A DNA stretch of 64,000 bases from Pseudomonas syringae CC1557 (GCF_000452705.1 NZ_CP007014.1:310001-374000); one strand, 5' to 3'; counted from the stretch's first letter, positions 1-11,155 are shown. Notes: generated by a model from the letters alone, not told the origin. Translations and numbers: made by a program.

Positions 1-486
1 GACCTTGCCTGCGCGCACACGCCCTTCGGCGACTTTCAGGCCGCGCTCGGCAAGCGCCCTGGATTGGCGGGCCAGCTCCAGACCGGCCTGCGCACGCGCT
101 GCGGCATAAAATGCCTGAACCACGTCGGCGCGCAATTCATTGCCGCGCCGTTCAAGCTCCAGTCGAGCCGCGTCCTGCCCCTTGCCGGCCGCTTCGATAC
201 GCGCTCCGCGTTTGCCACCCAGCTCTAGCGCCTGGCTGAGCATTACCGTGGTGGTGCTGGTATTGCGTCGTGTGTCCTCGACTTCCCACGACACTACCGG
301 GTTGGGGATCAGCCCCGCCTGCTGGCGATCCCCTTCGGCAACGCCGATCTCCCATTGCGCTGCGGCAAGCTCCGGATTGTGGGCAAAGGCGGCTTCCAGT
401 GCCTGGGGCAGGCTGATGCCTTGGGCCGTTGCGACGCCCGGGACAACAAACGGCAGCAACAAAAAACACAGTGCGCCGACTCTCAT
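1..486 (-). CDS. czcC: CzcC-like outer membrane efflux protein (N-terminal part; 3' end outside window)
   Basis: Outer-membrane channel of a heavy-metal RND efflux pump (TolC/OEP superfamily), expected to pair with CzcB and CzcA to expel Co/Zn/Cd. The 162 visible codons start with a hydrophobic signal peptide (about residues 1-22), then the helical repeat region typical of the family: LPQALEAAFAHNPEL, an IPNPVVSWEVED stretch, and LSQALELGGKRGARIEAA. The start is the ATG at 486, which puts the signal peptide at the N-terminus. The gene runs off the left edge. It is divergent from czcRS, the same arrangement as czcCBA and czcRS in P. aeruginosa. The family call is firm; metal specificity is inferred from that context. 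Confidence 0.85.
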   Translation of the reverse strand, partial: MRVGALCFLLLPFVVPGVATAQGISLPQALEAAFAHNPELAAAQWEIGVAEGDRQQAGLIPNPVVSWEVEDTRRNTSTTTVMLSQALELGGKRGARIEAAGKGQDAARLELERRGNELRADVVQAFYAAARAQAGLELARQSRALAERGLKVAEGRVRAGKV

Positions 487-738
487 GCCAGACACCCTGC
501 AAATTCATCTGTACGCCGAATGCGTACGTTGTTCTCCAGTCCCATGAAATCACCCCATCAAAGCAAAAATACAAACAGGCACCGAGGCGCTGAAGTTGGC
601 TGGGGTGACTTTATGCAATGGGAGTTATCACAGGGATTGCCGGGAAATTACGATTCTGTTATCCAGCGAGATAAGCGTTTCTTTTCAGTACACTGCACGG
701 CATCGTCATCCTCCGCTCATCAAACAGGAAGCCAGGTT

Positions 739-1413
739 ATGCGAATCCTTGTCGTAGAGGACGAGCCGAAAACGGCCGAGTACATGCATCAAGGTCTGAC
801 CGAAAGTGGCTATGTCGTCGATATCGCCGCCACCGGGCTTGATGGTCTTTACCTCGCGCAGCATCAGGCTTACGACGTGGTGATTCTGGATGTGAACCTG
901 CCGGAGATGGATGGCTGGGAAGTGTTGAGCCGTCTCAGAAAAACCGTCAACACGCGCATCATGATGGTCACGGCGCGGGGGCGGCTTGAGGAAAAAGTCA
1001 AAGGTCTGGAAATGGGCGCTGATGACTATCTGGTCAAGCCGTTCGAGTTTCCGGAACTGCTGGCCAGGGTCCGCACCCTGATGCGTCGCAGTGAGCAGAC
1101 CACCACTGCCAAGGTGTTGCAGGTCGGCGACCTGGAACTCGATCAAGGCCGACACCGGGCATTTCGCGGTAAGCAGCGCATCGACCTGACCACCAAGGAG
1201 TTCGCGCTTCTGCACCTGTTGATGCGCCACAGTGGTGAGGTCATGTCGCGTACCCAGATCATTTCGCTGGTCTGGGACATGAATTTCGACTGCGACACCA
1301 ACGTGGTGGAAGTGTCGATCCGTCGCCTTCGAGCGAAGATCGATGACCCGTTCGAGACCAAGCTGATTCACACTCTGCGTGGCGTAGGTTATGTACTGGA
1401 AGTGCGTGAATGA
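739..1413 (+). CDS. czcR: Heavy-metal response regulator CzcR
   Basis: OmpR/PhoB-type response regulator of 224 residues. The receiver domain (about 1-115) has the acidic pocket VVEDE, the phosphoacceptor D51 (VVILDVNLPEMDGWE), T near position 80 and K in DDYLVKPFEFPE. The C-terminal winged helix (about 125-222) includes DLTTKEFALLHLLMR and TNVVEVSIRRLRAKIDDPF, very close to known CzcR. The ATG at 739 is chosen because the receiver domain begins right there; the frame is open further upstream but that sequence is not receiver-like. Its stop overlaps the czcS start (ATGA), so the two genes are translationally coupled. CzcR normally activates the divergent czcCBA operon in response to Zn, Cd or Co. 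Confidence 0.9.
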   Translation: MRILVVEDEPKTAEYMHQGLTESGYVVDIAATGLDGLYLAQHQAYDVVILDVNLPEMDGWEVLSRLRKTVNTRIMMVTARGRLEEKVKGLEMGADDYLVKPFEFPELLARVRTLMRRSEQTTTAKVLQVGDLELDQGRHRAFRGKQRIDLTTKEFALLHLLMRHSGEVMSRTQIISLVWDMNFDCDTNVVEVSIRRLRAKIDDPFETKLIHTLRGVGYVLEVRE

Positions 1414-2801
1414 CGCCGACACGCCTTTCGACGCGTCTCGGGTTGACGGTCGTTGCTCTGATTGCGTGTCTGGTGCTGGTGATGGAAATGCTCGCCTACG
1501 CGGTCATTTCCCGGCAGCTTGATAGACGCGCCGAAGACAGCCTGAACGAGAAGTTTGCGCAGGTCGAACACAGCTTGAGTGAGGGTTTTCTCGCGGTAGA
1601 GGACATCGTTCAATACCCACACACTCTGCGTGACCAAATTGTCGGCCACGATAGCTACACGCTGACGGTGCTCGATTCGGGCAATCCACGGCAACAATTG
1701 ATGATGGTCGGCAACGAGGAAGGGCGGAATCTGCCGATCCCTGAAGCAGATCGCATACCCCAGGGTTTTCAGGAGTTGCAGTCGATACACGGCCACAAGA
1801 TTCTTATCGGATACCGGGAAATACGCCTCAAGACAGGACAGGACATTCTGGTCAGGCTGTCGATGGACCGCGAAAGCGACAGCACGCTGCTGCACGCTTA
1901 TTTGAAATCGACCTTCCTGGTACTGCCGGTGATTCTGCTGCTGGTCGGCTTTGGCGTCTGGTGGGTGGTGCGTCGTGGCCTAAGGCCGTTGAGGGCATTC
2001 CGCAAAGTGACTGCGCTGATCTCGGCTCGAGATCTCTCTCACCGCATGAAAGTGAATGGCCTGCCTGACGAATTGCGCGATCTCGCGCATGCGGTGAATT
2101 TCATGCTGCACCGCCTGGATGGCGACGTTCAGCAACTGGCGCAATTTTCCGACGACCTGGCGCATGAGTTGCGCTCGCCCATGAACAACCTGATGGGCAA
2201 AGCACAGGTCACGCTCTCCAGGCCGCGTCCGCCGGAAGAGTACAAGCAGGCACTGGAGTCCTGCACCGAAGAGCTGGAGCGCATGTCGCGCATGATCAGC
2301 CAGATGCTGTTTCTGGCCAGCGTCAGCCAGCCCGCTGCGCCGTTGCCGGCTGACATTGTCGATCTGCGGGAAGAGGCAGAAAAAGTCGCCGAGCTGTTTT
2401 CAGCTTCGGCCGAGGATCGCGACATCACGCTACAGGTCAATGGCACTGCGAAAGTATCGGGCGACAAGCTGATGATCCAGCGAGCGATTTCAAATCTGCT
2501 GTCCAACGCTATTCGCCACGGCCTGTCCGGCAGTCTCATTACCATCACCCTTGCCACGCAGGGTGATGAAGTATCGCTGGCAGTGCGCAATGCGGGTGAC
2601 GGTATCGACGCCGAGCACCTGCCGCGACTGTTCGACCGTTTCTACCGGGTCCACGTCAGCCGCGCTCGGCAGCAGGGTGGTACGGGGCTGGGGCTGGCGA
2701 TTGTGCGTTCCATCATGAGCCTGCATGAAGGGCAGGTGACGGTTCAGAGTGCGCCCGGACATTTCACAACGTTTAGCCTGATCTTTCCTAAACTGGCGTA
2801 A
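1410..2801 (+). CDS. czcS: Heavy-metal sensor histidine kinase CzcS
   Basis: Inner-membrane sensor kinase of 463 residues. TM1 is about residues 9-32, a periplasmic sensor domain about 33-165, TM2 about 168-188, then a HAMP linker (RRGLRPLRAF). The HisKA domain has the phosphoacceptor H252 in DDLAHELRSPMNNL, and the HATPase_c domain has the N box (AISNLLSNAIRHG), a G1 box (NAGDGI) and a G2 box (GGTGLGLAIV). It overlaps czcR by 4 nt and should phosphorylate it when periplasmic metal is high. No truncation is visible. A copper-sensing (CopS/CusS) role is the main alternative, but the partner regulator and divergent czcC favour Zn/Cd/Co. Confidence 0.87.
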   Translation: MTPTRLSTRLGLTVVALIACLVLVMEMLAYAVISRQLDRRAEDSLNEKFAQVEHSLSEGFLAVEDIVQYPHTLRDQIVGHDSYTLTVLDSGNPRQQLMMVGNEEGRNLPIPEADRIPQGFQELQSIHGHKILIGYREIRLKTGQDILVRLSMDRESDSTLLHAYLKSTFLVLPVILLLVGFGVWWVVRRGLRPLRAFRKVTALISARDLSHRMKVNGLPDELRDLAHAVNFMLHRLDGDVQQLAQFSDDLAHELRSPMNNLMGKAQVTLSRPRPPEEYKQALESCTEELERMSRMISQMLFLASVSQPAAPLPADIVDLREEAEKVAELFSASAEDRDITLQVNGTAKVSGDKLMIQRAISNLLSNAIRHGLSGSLITITLATQGDEVSLAVRNAGDGIDAEHLPRLFDRFYRVHVSRARQQGGTGLGLAIVRSIMSLHEGQVTVQSAPGHFTTFSLIFPKLA

Positions 2802-2915
2802 TGCGTCAGGTTGGTGATCGTTCTTCAAGAACCTTTCGCTGACCTCCGGCTCATAGCTTGTGAGCGGGTAATGCCCGGATGCTTCCGATGAAGCTGAACC
2901 TATAAGGATGGATGT

Positions 2916-3317
2916 ATGACAGTTGCTTTCTGGTGCGTGCTGGTCGCGATATTGCTGCCGATTTTCTGTGCTGGCATCGCCAAGTTCGGCAGTGGCAAAT
3001 TTGGCAGCGGACACAACCATGACCCGCGTGCCTTTCTCGACAAGCTTGAAGGTTTTCCACGACGTGCCCACGCGGCACAGCTCAACAGCTTTGAAGTGAC
3101 GCCCGCGTTTGCGGCGGCGGTGATCATTGCGCACATTGCCGGCAATGCGCAGTTGGTGACCATCGATGTACTTGCAGTGCTGTTTATCACCAGCCGCCTG
3201 CTGTACATCATTTTCTATCTGGCCGACATGGCCGCACTGCGCTCAGTGGTTTGGCTGGTCGGCATGGGGCTGATCATTGCGCTGTTCGGCGTCTCGGCCT
3301 TTCCGGCTGCTGCCTGA
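2916..3317 (+). CDS. MAPEG family membrane protein
   Basis: Small integral membrane protein of 133 residues with about four predicted TM segments (roughly 3-20, 68-85, 88-108 and 112-130). The loop with FPRRAHAAQLNSFEVTPAF and the later FITSRLLYIIFYLADM match the MAPEG fold (eicosanoid and glutathione metabolism relatives). In bacteria the substrate is generally unknown, and no enzyme activity should be assumed. An AAGGA ribosome-binding sequence lies just upstream of the ATG. It is followed by a hairpin and then the convergent DUF1090 gene. Confidence 0.8.
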   Translation: MTVAFWCVLVAILLPIFCAGIAKFGSGKFGSGHNHDPRAFLDKLEGFPRRAHAAQLNSFEVTPAFAAAVIIAHIAGNAQLVTIDVLAVLFITSRLLYIIFYLADMAALRSVVWLVGMGLIIALFGVSAFPAAA

Positions 3318-3328
3318 TAGCGACTTGT

Positions 3329-3354
3329 GACGCTGCCTTGTTATGGGCAGCGTC
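3329..3354. terminator. Hairpin between convergent MAPEG and DUF1090 genes
   Basis: A perfect 9-bp stem (GACGCTGCC pairing with GGCAGCGTC) with an 8-nt loop lies between two convergent genes. There is no strong T run, so it may be an imperfect terminator or simply an mRNA end-stabilising hairpin. Confidence 0.45.
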
Positions 3355-3371
3355 GCAACCTCCGATACCTA

Positions 3372-3782
3372 TCAATCGTCCGGCTGGACTTTCTCGAGTT
3401 CAGTCTGCGCGTCCTGTAACTCCTTGCGCGACTCGGCAAGCTTGTCTTTGCGCTTGTTGATCCGCTCCGGATCACCCTTGTCCATGGCTTTGTTCAGATC
3501 GGTCTGACGACGACTGACCTCGCGCTTGGCGTCCAGCACCTTTTGCTCGCGCTGCTTAAGCAAGGAAGTCTCTGTGCAATTGGCGTTGACCTCGGCAAGG
3601 GCCTTTTCCAGGCCGGTCTGCTCGGCCTTGTTGCCTTCGGTCTTGGCGTCCTGAATCTTGCTGCTGATCTGCTGGCTTTTGATCAGGCACTCGGAAGGCG
3701 GTGGTGCCTGCTCGGAGGCCAGTAAGGTGGTCGCCAGCAGAGTGCAACCGGTGAAAAGGATCAATGGTGATAAAAACCGCAT
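3372..3782 (-). CDS. DUF1090 family periplasmic protein
   Basis: Protein of 136 residues with an N-terminal signal peptide (MRFLSPLILFTGCTLLATTLLAS), then a charged, coiled-coil-rich body (KREVSRRQTDLNKAMDKGD and later Lys/Glu heptads) and two conserved cysteines, one in ECLIKSQQIS and one in ANCTETSLLK. This is the DUF1090 (E. coli YqjC-like) pattern; its function is not known to me. The start at 3782 is chosen because a GGAG sits about 6 nt upstream and the signal peptide begins there. An in-frame start 24 nt further upstream would add residues before the signal peptide. Confidence 0.8.
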   Translation of the reverse strand: MRFLSPLILFTGCTLLATTLLASEQAPPPSECLIKSQQISSKIQDAKTEGNKAEQTGLEKALAEVNANCTETSLLKQREQKVLDAKREVSRRQTDLNKAMDKGDPERINKRKDKLAESRKELQDAQTELEKVQPDD

Positions 3783-3836
3783 ATGAACTCCGCTTGAAGA
3801 TGACAATACCCGGACAGAAAAATGAACGTCCGCTAC

Positions 3837-5534
<1,698 letters not shown>

Positions 5535-5632
5535 TTAGGGATAGGCCCATGAGGGTAGTAGCCGATCCGCTTTGCAGACGAGAGGCTTGGTTACGGGGTT
5601 TTTCCATTGCACTGCGCCGCACGCTCAAGATC

Positions 5633-5683
5633 GGACGCGCAGCGTCCAGAACGGCATTCCCACCCTGGAGCGTGCGGAACGAG
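5633..5683 (+). repeat. Dispersed two-hairpin intergenic repeat, copy 1 (in the 374-bp ligB-LysE gap)
   Basis: The core is the small palindrome GGACGC-GCA-GCGTCC, followed by AGAACGGCATTCCCA and a second, imperfect hairpin ending in GGAACGAG. The same pattern recurs near 15594, 30116, 40252 and 58538. It is the only structured element I see in the gene-free stretch 5520-5893, which otherwise holds the two upstream regions of the divergent ligB and LysE genes. Confidence 0.65.
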
Positions 5684-5893
5684 CCTGTGTCCTCTCGTGC
5701 CAATGCGCCGCGCTGGCATGCCTTTCTTGACGCCCCGCGTCACAAATCTGCGCCTCGCTGCGCGCTTATGCCAATGCCGGGCCTTAATCGTCCCTCAGCA
5801 CAGTCAGGTCAAATATCATCATGCAACTGTGTCTTGATCCTTCACTGAATGAAGTCAGACTAAACAGCCGACCAAACCAAGGAATGGGTGCCC

Positions 5894-6505
5894 ATGGACG
5901 TCTCTACTCTTGCTGTATTCATCCCCGCTTGTTTCGCGCTGAACATGGCGCCCGGGCCGAATAACCTGCTGTCGATCAGCAACGCCACGCGCTATGGTTT
6001 TGCCAGGTCCTGCCTGGGAGGCATGGGCCGCCTGCTGGCATTCGTCATCATGATTACGTTGGCGGCGGCAGGGCTCACGGCGGTGCTGCACACCTCTGAA
6101 TGGCTCTTTCATGTGATCAAGCTCATCGGCGTGGCCTACCTGTTTTATCTCGCGGTGCAGCTGTGGCGTGCCAGCCCACATGCACCTGATAAAGCGGCAG
6201 TGAGCTCTGGCAGTCTGGCGCGTCAGGAGTTTCTGGTGGCTATTGGCAATCCGAAAGCGATCTTGCTGTTTACGGCTTTCCTGCCGCAATTTGTTGATCG
6301 CGAAGGTGATGTGTCGGGTCAGTTCGCGGTTTTGGGCGGTCTGTTTCTGGTACTGGAGTGCGTAGCGATTGCGTTGTACGCCGCGATGGGTATCCATGCT
6401 CGCCGTCTGCTGGCCAAGCCCAGTGGCAAGCGGTTGTTCAACAGGCTATGCGCAGGGCTGTTGGCGGGCGCTGCCTCTGTATTGCTGGTGTCGCGGCGGG
6501 CTTAG
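5894..6505 (+). CDS. LysE/RhtB family amino-acid exporter
   Basis: Inner-membrane exporter of 203 residues with about six TM segments. Family marks are the N-terminal ALNMAPGPNNLLSISNATRYG (glycine/proline-rich motif of LysE/RhtB proteins) and GNPKAILLFTAFLPQF in the middle. Members export amino acids such as homoserine, threonine or lysine; the substrate cannot be read from sequence. The ATG at 5894 is preferred, with AAGGA about 10 nt upstream; an in-frame GTG at 5888 is only 4 nt from that AAGGA. The neighbours give no pathway link. Confidence 0.85.
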   Translation: MDVSTLAVFIPACFALNMAPGPNNLLSISNATRYGFARSCLGGMGRLLAFVIMITLAAAGLTAVLHTSEWLFHVIKLIGVAYLFYLAVQLWRASPHAPDKAAVSSGSLARQEFLVAIGNPKAILLFTAFLPQFVDREGDVSGQFAVLGGLFLVLECVAIALYAAMGIHARRLLAKPSGKRLFNRLCAGLLAGAASVLLVSRRA

Positions 6506-6540
6506 AGCGTAGCTGCTGAAGAGCTGTCCATGCAGACGAA

Positions 6541-6577
6541 AAAAAGCCCCGAACGACCAGGTCGTCCGGGGCTTTTT
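6541..6577. terminator. Bidirectional rho-independent terminator (LysE gene / metK)
   Basis: An 11-bp stem AAAAAGCCCCG / CGGGGCTTTTT encloses a second short stem around ACGACCAGGTCGT. There is an A run on one side and a T run on the other, so it can end transcripts of both convergent genes. Confidence 0.9.
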
Positions 6578-6588
6578 CGGGGCGGGTT

Positions 6589-7779
6589 TTACAGGCCGGC
6601 AGCTGCGCGCAGGGCGTCGGCGCGGTCGGTTTTTTCCCAGGTGAAGGCGGTGAAGGTGTCATCGCCAACGGTCATTTCGACCGGGGTACGACCGAAGTGA
6701 CCATAGGCTGCAGTGGCCTGGTACATCGGGTGCAGCAGGTCGAGCATGGTGGTGATTGCGTAGGGACGCAGGTCGAAGTTGTCGCGGACCAGCTTGATGA
6801 TCTTGTCATCTGACAGCTTGCCGGTGCCGAAAGTGTTCAACGAGATCGAGGTCGGCTGAGCGACGCCGATGGCGTAGGACACCTGGATTTCGCAACGTTC
6901 GGCCAGGCCAGCAGCCACGATGTTCTTGGCGACGTAACGGCCAGCGTAAGCTGCCGAACGGTCAACCTTCGATGGGTCCTTGCCGGAGAACGCGCCACCA
7001 CCGTGACGGGCCATGCCGCCGTAGGTGTCGACGATGATCTTGCGGCCGGTCAGACCGCAGTCGCCTACCGGGCCACCGATGATGAAGTTGCCGGTCGGGT
7101 TGATGTGGAACTGGGTATCTTTGTGCAGCAAGTGCGCAGGGATGACGTGCTTGACGATCAGCTCCATCACGCCTTCGCGCAGGTCTTTGTAAGACACGTC
7201 CGGGTTGTGCTGGGTCGACAGCACGATGGCGTCGACGCCGACCACTTTGCCATTTTCGTAACGGCAGGTGACCTGGGATTTGGCGTCCGGGCGCAACCAC
7301 GGCAGCAGGCCGGATTTGCGGGCTTCGGCCTGACGCTGTACCAGCTGGTGCGAGAAGGTGATCGGCGCAGGCATCAGCACGTCGGTTTCGTTGCTGGCAT
7401 AGCCGAACATCAGGCCCTGGTCGCCAGCGCCCTGATCTTCGGGCTTGCTGCGGTCAACGCCTTGGGCGATGTCCACCGACTGCTTGCCGATGATGTTCAT
7501 CACGCCGCAGGTCGCGCCGTCGAAGCCGACGTCGGAGCTGTTGTAGCCGATGTCGAGGATGACGTTACGCACGATGTCTTCCAGATCGACCCAGGCCGAT
7601 GTCGACACTTCGCCAGCGATGATTGCCACGCCGGTCTTGACCAGTGTTTCGCACGCTACACGGGCGTATTTGTCTTCAGCGATGATAGCGTCCAGAACCG
7701 CGTCGGAAATCTGGTCGGCGATCTTGTCCGGATGCCCTTCGGACACGGACTCGGAGGTGAAAAGTGAGTATTCGCTCAT
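6589..7779 (-). CDS. metK: S-adenosylmethionine synthase MetK
   Basis: Makes S-adenosylmethionine from methionine and ATP in the cytoplasm; active as a tetramer with Mg and K ions. It has 396 residues, the usual length. Motifs present include [19 protein letters not shown] at the N-terminus, [12 protein letters not shown], and the P-loop-like [19 protein letters not shown]. It lies 20 nt downstream of the ArsR-methyltransferase gene on the same strand, so the two are very probably one operon. Expression is likely controlled from the palindrome at 8831-8866. No SAM riboswitch is visible in the short leader. Confidence 0.97.
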   Translation of the reverse strand: MSEYSLFTSESVSEGHPDKIADQISDAVLDAIIAEDKYARVACETLVKTGVAIIAGEVSTSAWVDLEDIVRNVILDIGYNSSDVGFDGATCGVMNIIGKQSVDIAQGVDRSKPEDQGAGDQGLMFGYASNETDVLMPAPITFSHQLVQRQAEARKSGLLPWLRPDAKSQVTCRYENGKVVGVDAIVLSTQHNPDVSYKDLREGVMELIVKHVIPAHLLHKDTQFHINPTGNFIIGGPVGDCGLTGRKIIVDTYGGMARHGGGAFSGKDPSKVDRSAAYAGRYVAKNIVAAGLAERCEIQVSYAIGVAQPTSISLNTFGTGKLSDDKIIKLVRDNFDLRPYAITTMLDLLHPMYQATAAYGHFGRTPVEMTVGDDTFTAFTWEKTDRADALRAAAGL

Positions 7780-7799
7780 CTCTACGGGTTTCCTTCATT

Positions 7800-8795
7800 T
7801 TACCGATGGTGAGTGTCGCCAGCCGGTCGCTGAAAATGGCGAACCTGGATCTGGAAACCATTACGTAAGCCTACATAGAGGCTTTCCCCGGGAACTAGCC
7901 CCGCAGCGATGGCCCAACGGGCCAGGTCTTCCTGCTCGAAACCTAACCAGAGATCGCCACAGGCCTCCCTGGCCCAACTCTGGTCATGACTACACAATTC
8001 TGTTACCAGCAAGCTACCGCCGGGTTTTACGTGCTCGGCCAGTTGCCTGAGCGCTTCGGCCGGTGCCGCAAAATGATGCAGCACCATGTTGAGGACGACG
8101 CAATCGGCGCTGACTTTACTGTCGTTCAGTGCATCGGCCAGCCTTAGCTCAACGTTAGCCAGTGCCTTGCGTTCGCAGACGCCGCGCGCCAGTTCCAGCA
8201 TAGCCGGGCTGTTGTCCATGGCGACGACCTGCCGGAAACGCCTTGCCAGTTCTGGCAGGAAGCCGCCGTCGCCGGGGCCTACTTCCAGAGCCGTGGCCTG
8301 CGCGCCGAAGCTCAGTTTGTCGAGCAGGGTCAGCAGGCTCTCGCTGTATTGCGCCAGACCGGCGATCAGGTCCTGCTGAGCGCGAAACTTTTCTGCAGTA
8401 CGGGCAAAGAAATCCTGGCTGGCCATTGCCCGCTGCCGATGCACCAGGCCGATGCGGCCCTGAACATCGTCCGGCAAGGCCAGCGTATCGACCTCATCCA
8501 GCAACGCCGCGTGTAGCCTGCCGCCCGGCAAGGCGGTGTGGGGCAGGGCGCGGCGGTAGAAAATCGCGTTGCCTTCACGGCGAGTCGCCACCAGGTCGGC
8601 CTGTGCCAGAACCTTCAGGTGATGGCTCATGCCCGACTGACCAATGGCGAAAATCTGCGCCAGTTCAAGCACGCCGAACGAATCGTTGGTCAGTGCGCGC
8701 AATACATTCAGCCGTAGAGGATCGCCGCCGGCCTTGCACAATGCAGAAAGGTCGTCGCATGCGTCATGGCGAATTGCAGGCACGCGCAGGTTCAT
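7800..8795 (-). CDS. sahR: ArsR-family regulator with C-terminal methyltransferase domain (SahR-type)
   Basis: Protein of 331 residues in two parts. The N-terminus (about 1-95) is an ArsR/SmtB winged helix (GDPLRLNVLRALTNDSFGVL; HHLKVLAQADLVATRREGN) without an obvious metal-binding cysteine pair. The C-terminus (about 140-320) is a class I SAM-methyltransferase fold with motif I ALEVGPGDGGFLPELA and VVLNMVLHHFAAPAEAL. This fusion matches SahR, the S-adenosylhomocysteine-responsive regulator of the SAM cycle in Proteobacteria, and the gene precedes metK in the same operon. Ligand and target are inferred from family and context. The start at 8795 has GGAG 4 nt upstream. A true methyltransferase activity cannot be excluded. 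Confidence 0.82.
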   Translation of the reverse strand: MNLRVPAIRHDACDDLSALCKAGGDPLRLNVLRALTNDSFGVLELAQIFAIGQSGMSHHLKVLAQADLVATRREGNAIFYRRALPHTALPGGRLHAALLDEVDTLALPDDVQGRIGLVHRQRAMASQDFFARTAEKFRAQQDLIAGLAQYSESLLTLLDKLSFGAQATALEVGPGDGGFLPELARRFRQVVAMDNSPAMLELARGVCERKALANVELRLADALNDSKVSADCVVLNMVLHHFAAPAEALRQLAEHVKPGGSLLVTELCSHDQSWAREACGDLWLGFEQEDLARWAIAAGLVPGESLYVGLRNGFQIQVRHFQRPAGDTHHR

Positions 8796-8830
8796 AAGCT
8801 CCGCAGTCTAGAGAGCGATCCATGAGGCTG

Positions 8831-8866
8831 CAAGGGCAATATCAAAAAGTTTTGATATTGCCCTTG
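8831..8866. promoter_or_regulatory. Perfect 17-bp-arm palindrome, putative SahR operator between sahR-metK and tkt
   Basis: Arms CAAGGGCAATATCAAAA (8831-8847) and its exact reverse complement (8850-8866) are separated by two bases. It lies 36 bp upstream of sahR and about 190 bp upstream of tkt, in the only gap between the divergent units. It has no T run, and both genes read away from it, so it is better read as an operator than as a terminator. ArsR dimers bind palindromes of this kind; assignment to SahR is inference. Confidence 0.7.
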
Positions 8867-9054
8867 GGCAGCTGCCGATCAGGCGCTGTGAACTTGTCGC
8901 GCTGCCGTGTGTTCCAGTCTTCACAGGCTAAATAATGTCCGTAACGCAGGAAAAGAGCCTAAGGTCGACATCTGTCATTGCCCCCGGCCGGTCCGTGAGG
9001 GAAAATGACTGTCTTTTTTCCGCCCCTAATTTTTTCAACCCCAGGAGATCAGCG

Positions 9055-11052
9055 ATGCCAAGCCGTCGTGAGCGTGCCAATGCTATTCGTGCCCTAAGCA
9101 TGGATGCCGTGCAAAAAGCCAACAGCGGCCATCCGGGTGCCCCGATGGGCATGGCGGATATCGCCGAGGTTCTGTGGCGTGATTATCTGAAACACAGCCC
9201 GAAAAACCCTTCGTTTGCCGACCGTGACCGTTTCATCATGTCCAACGGCCATGGCTCGATGCTGGTTTATTCGCTGCTGCACCTGACCGGTTACGACCTG
9301 TCCATCGACGATCTGAAAAACTTCCGACAATTGCACAGCCGCACGCCAGGTCACCCTGAATTCGGTTACACCCCGGGCGTCGAGACCACAACCGGCCCGT
9401 TGGGTCAGGGTTTTGCCAACGCTGTCGGTTTTGCCGCTGCCGAGAAGACGCTCGCAGCACAGTTCAACCGTCCAGGCCATACCATCGTTGACCACAACAC
9501 CTACGTGTTCATGGGCGATGGTTGCATGATGGAAGGTATTTCCCACGAAGTTGCCTCACTGGCCGGTACGCTGCAACTCGGCAAGCTGATCGCGTTCTAC
9601 GACGACAACGGTATTTCCATCGATGGCGAAGTCGAAGGCTGGTTCACCGACGACACACCGAAGCGTTTCGAGGCCTACGGCTGGCTGGTCATCCGCAATG
9701 TCGACGGCCATGACGCCGAAGAGATCAAGATTGCCATCGACACTGCCCGCAAAAGCGCTCAGCCAACACTGATCTGCTGCAAGACCACCATCGGTTTCGG
9801 TTCGCCGAACAAGCAGGGCAAGGAAGAGTCCCACGGCGCGCCGCTGGGTGCTGACGAAATCGCCCTGACCCGTGCTGCGCTGAAGTGGAACTACGGCCCC
9901 TTCGAAATTCCGGCTGATATCTACGCCGAATGGGATGCCAAGGAAAAAGGCCTGGCGGTAGAAGCCGAGTGGGACCAGCGTTTTGCCGCCTACTCCGCCG
10001 CATTCCCAGAGCTGGCCAACGACTTCATCCGTCGCATGAGCGGAGAGTTGCCTGCCGACTTTGCCGAGAAATCCGCAGCGTACGTGGCTGAAGTCAACGC
10101 CAAGGGCGAAACCATTGCCAGCCGCAAGGCCAGCCAGAATGCGCTGAGCGCACTTGGCCCATTGTTGCCTGAAATCCTCGGCGGTTCGGCCGACCTGGCA
10201 GGTTCCAACCTGACCATCTGGAAAGGCTGCAAGAGCATCACTGGCGAAGATCCTAACGGCAACTACCTGCATTACGGCGTTCGCGAGTTCGGCATGGCCG
10301 CCATGATGAATGGTATTGCCTTGCACGGCGGCTTCGTGCCTTACGGCGCAACCTTCCTGATCTTCATGGAATACGCCCGCAACGCCGTGCGCATGGCGTC
10401 GCTGATGAAGAAGCGTGTGATCTACGTGTTCACTCACGACTCCATCGGTCTGGGCGAAGACGGCCCGACTCACCAGCCCATCGAGCAGTTGACCAGCCTG
10501 CGTACCACGCCGAATCTGGACACCTGGCGTCCGGCCGATGCCGTTGAATCGGCAGTGGCCTGGAAGCACGCCATCGAGCGTAACGACGGTCCGTCGGCAT
10601 TGATCTTCTCGCGTCAGAACCTGACTCACCAGGCGCGTGACGAGGCCCAGTTGGCCAACATCGCGCGTGGTGGCTATGTGCTGCGCGACTGCGCTGGCGA
10701 ACCTGAACTGATTCTGATCGCGACCGGCTCGGAAGTGGGTCTGGCCGTTGAGGCATACGACAAACTGACCGCCCAGGGCCGCAAGGCTCGCGTTGTTTCC
10801 ATGCCGTGCACCAGCATCTTTGAAACTCAGGATGCGCTGTACAAGCAGGAAGTCCTGCCACTGCAGGTCAGTGCGCGTATCGCTATCGAAGCCGCGCACG
10901 CGGACTACTGGTACAAATACGTCGGTCTCGAAGGCCGCGTGATCGGCATGACCACCTTCGGCGAGTCGGCCCCTGCGCCAGCGCTGTTCGAAGAGTTCGG
11001 CTTCACGCTGGAAAACGTCCTGAGCATTGCTGAAGAGCTGCTGGAAGACTGA
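9055..11052 (+). CDS. tkt: Transketolase
   Basis: Thiamine-diphosphate enzyme moving two-carbon units in the non-oxidative pentose phosphate pathway. It has 665 residues, the normal length. The TPP-binding motif is GDGCMMEG with the later [14 protein letters not shown]; the catalytic Glu lies in [19 protein letters not shown]; the donor-sugar site includes [15 protein letters not shown]. The start at 9055 has GGAG upstream and matches the family N-terminus ([18 protein letters not shown]); the frame is open to 8935 but that extension is not conserved-looking. It heads the tkt-epd-pgk-fba series, and its upstream region contains the putative SahR palindrome. Confidence 0.96.
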   Translation: MPSRRERANAIRALSMDAVQKANSGHPGAPMGMADIAEVLWRDYLKHSPKNPSFADRDRFIMSNGHGSMLVYSLLHLTGYDLSIDDLKNFRQLHSRTPGHPEFGYTPGVETTTGPLGQGFANAVGFAAAEKTLAAQFNRPGHTIVDHNTYVFMGDGCMMEGISHEVASLAGTLQLGKLIAFYDDNGISIDGEVEGWFTDDTPKRFEAYGWLVIRNVDGHDAEEIKIAIDTARKSAQPTLICCKTTIGFGSPNKQGKEESHGAPLGADEIALTRAALKWNYGPFEIPADIYAEWDAKEKGLAVEAEWDQRFAAYSAAFPELANDFIRRMSGELPADFAEKSAAYVAEVNAKGETIASRKASQNALSALGPLLPEILGGSADLAGSNLTIWKGCKSITGEDPNGNYLHYGVREFGMAAMMNGIALHGGFVPYGATFLIFMEYARNAVRMASLMKKRVIYVFTHDSIGLGEDGPTHQPIEQLTSLRTTPNLDTWRPADAVESAVAWKHAIERNDGPSALIFSRQNLTHQARDEAQLANIARGGYVLRDCAGEPELILIATGSEVGLAVEAYDKLTAQGRKARVVSMPCTSIFETQDALYKQEVLPLQVSARIAIEAAHADYWYKYVGLEGRVIGMTTFGESAPAPALFEEFGFTLENVLSIAEELLED

Positions 11053-11057
11053 TCTGT

Positions 11058-11155
11058 TGGAGCGGACTTGTCCGCGAATGACTCAACCCGGTGAATCATT
11101 ACGCCGGGTTGAGGCCGTCGCGAGCAATGCGGATCGCCGCCCCGGTCGCTCCCAC
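11058..11155. repeat. REP-like element with central hairpin between tkt and epd
   Basis: The left part TTGGAGCGGACTTGTCCGCG and the right part ending GTCGCTCCCAC resemble inverted halves of Pseudomonas REP sequences. Between them is a perfect 10-bp stem CTCAACCCGG (11082-11091) / CCGGGTTGAG (11104-11113). It may weaken read-through or stabilise the upstream tkt mRNA inside the operon. Confidence 0.65.

Noticed and set aside
8935..9054. Earlier in-frame start giving transketolase 40 extra residues
   Set aside because: The extension is unlike the family, while the ATG at 9055 has a good GGAG and the expected N-terminus.
9556..10899. Minus-strand frame of 447 codons within tkt
   Set aside because: Antisense shadow of transketolase; no motif or start signal.
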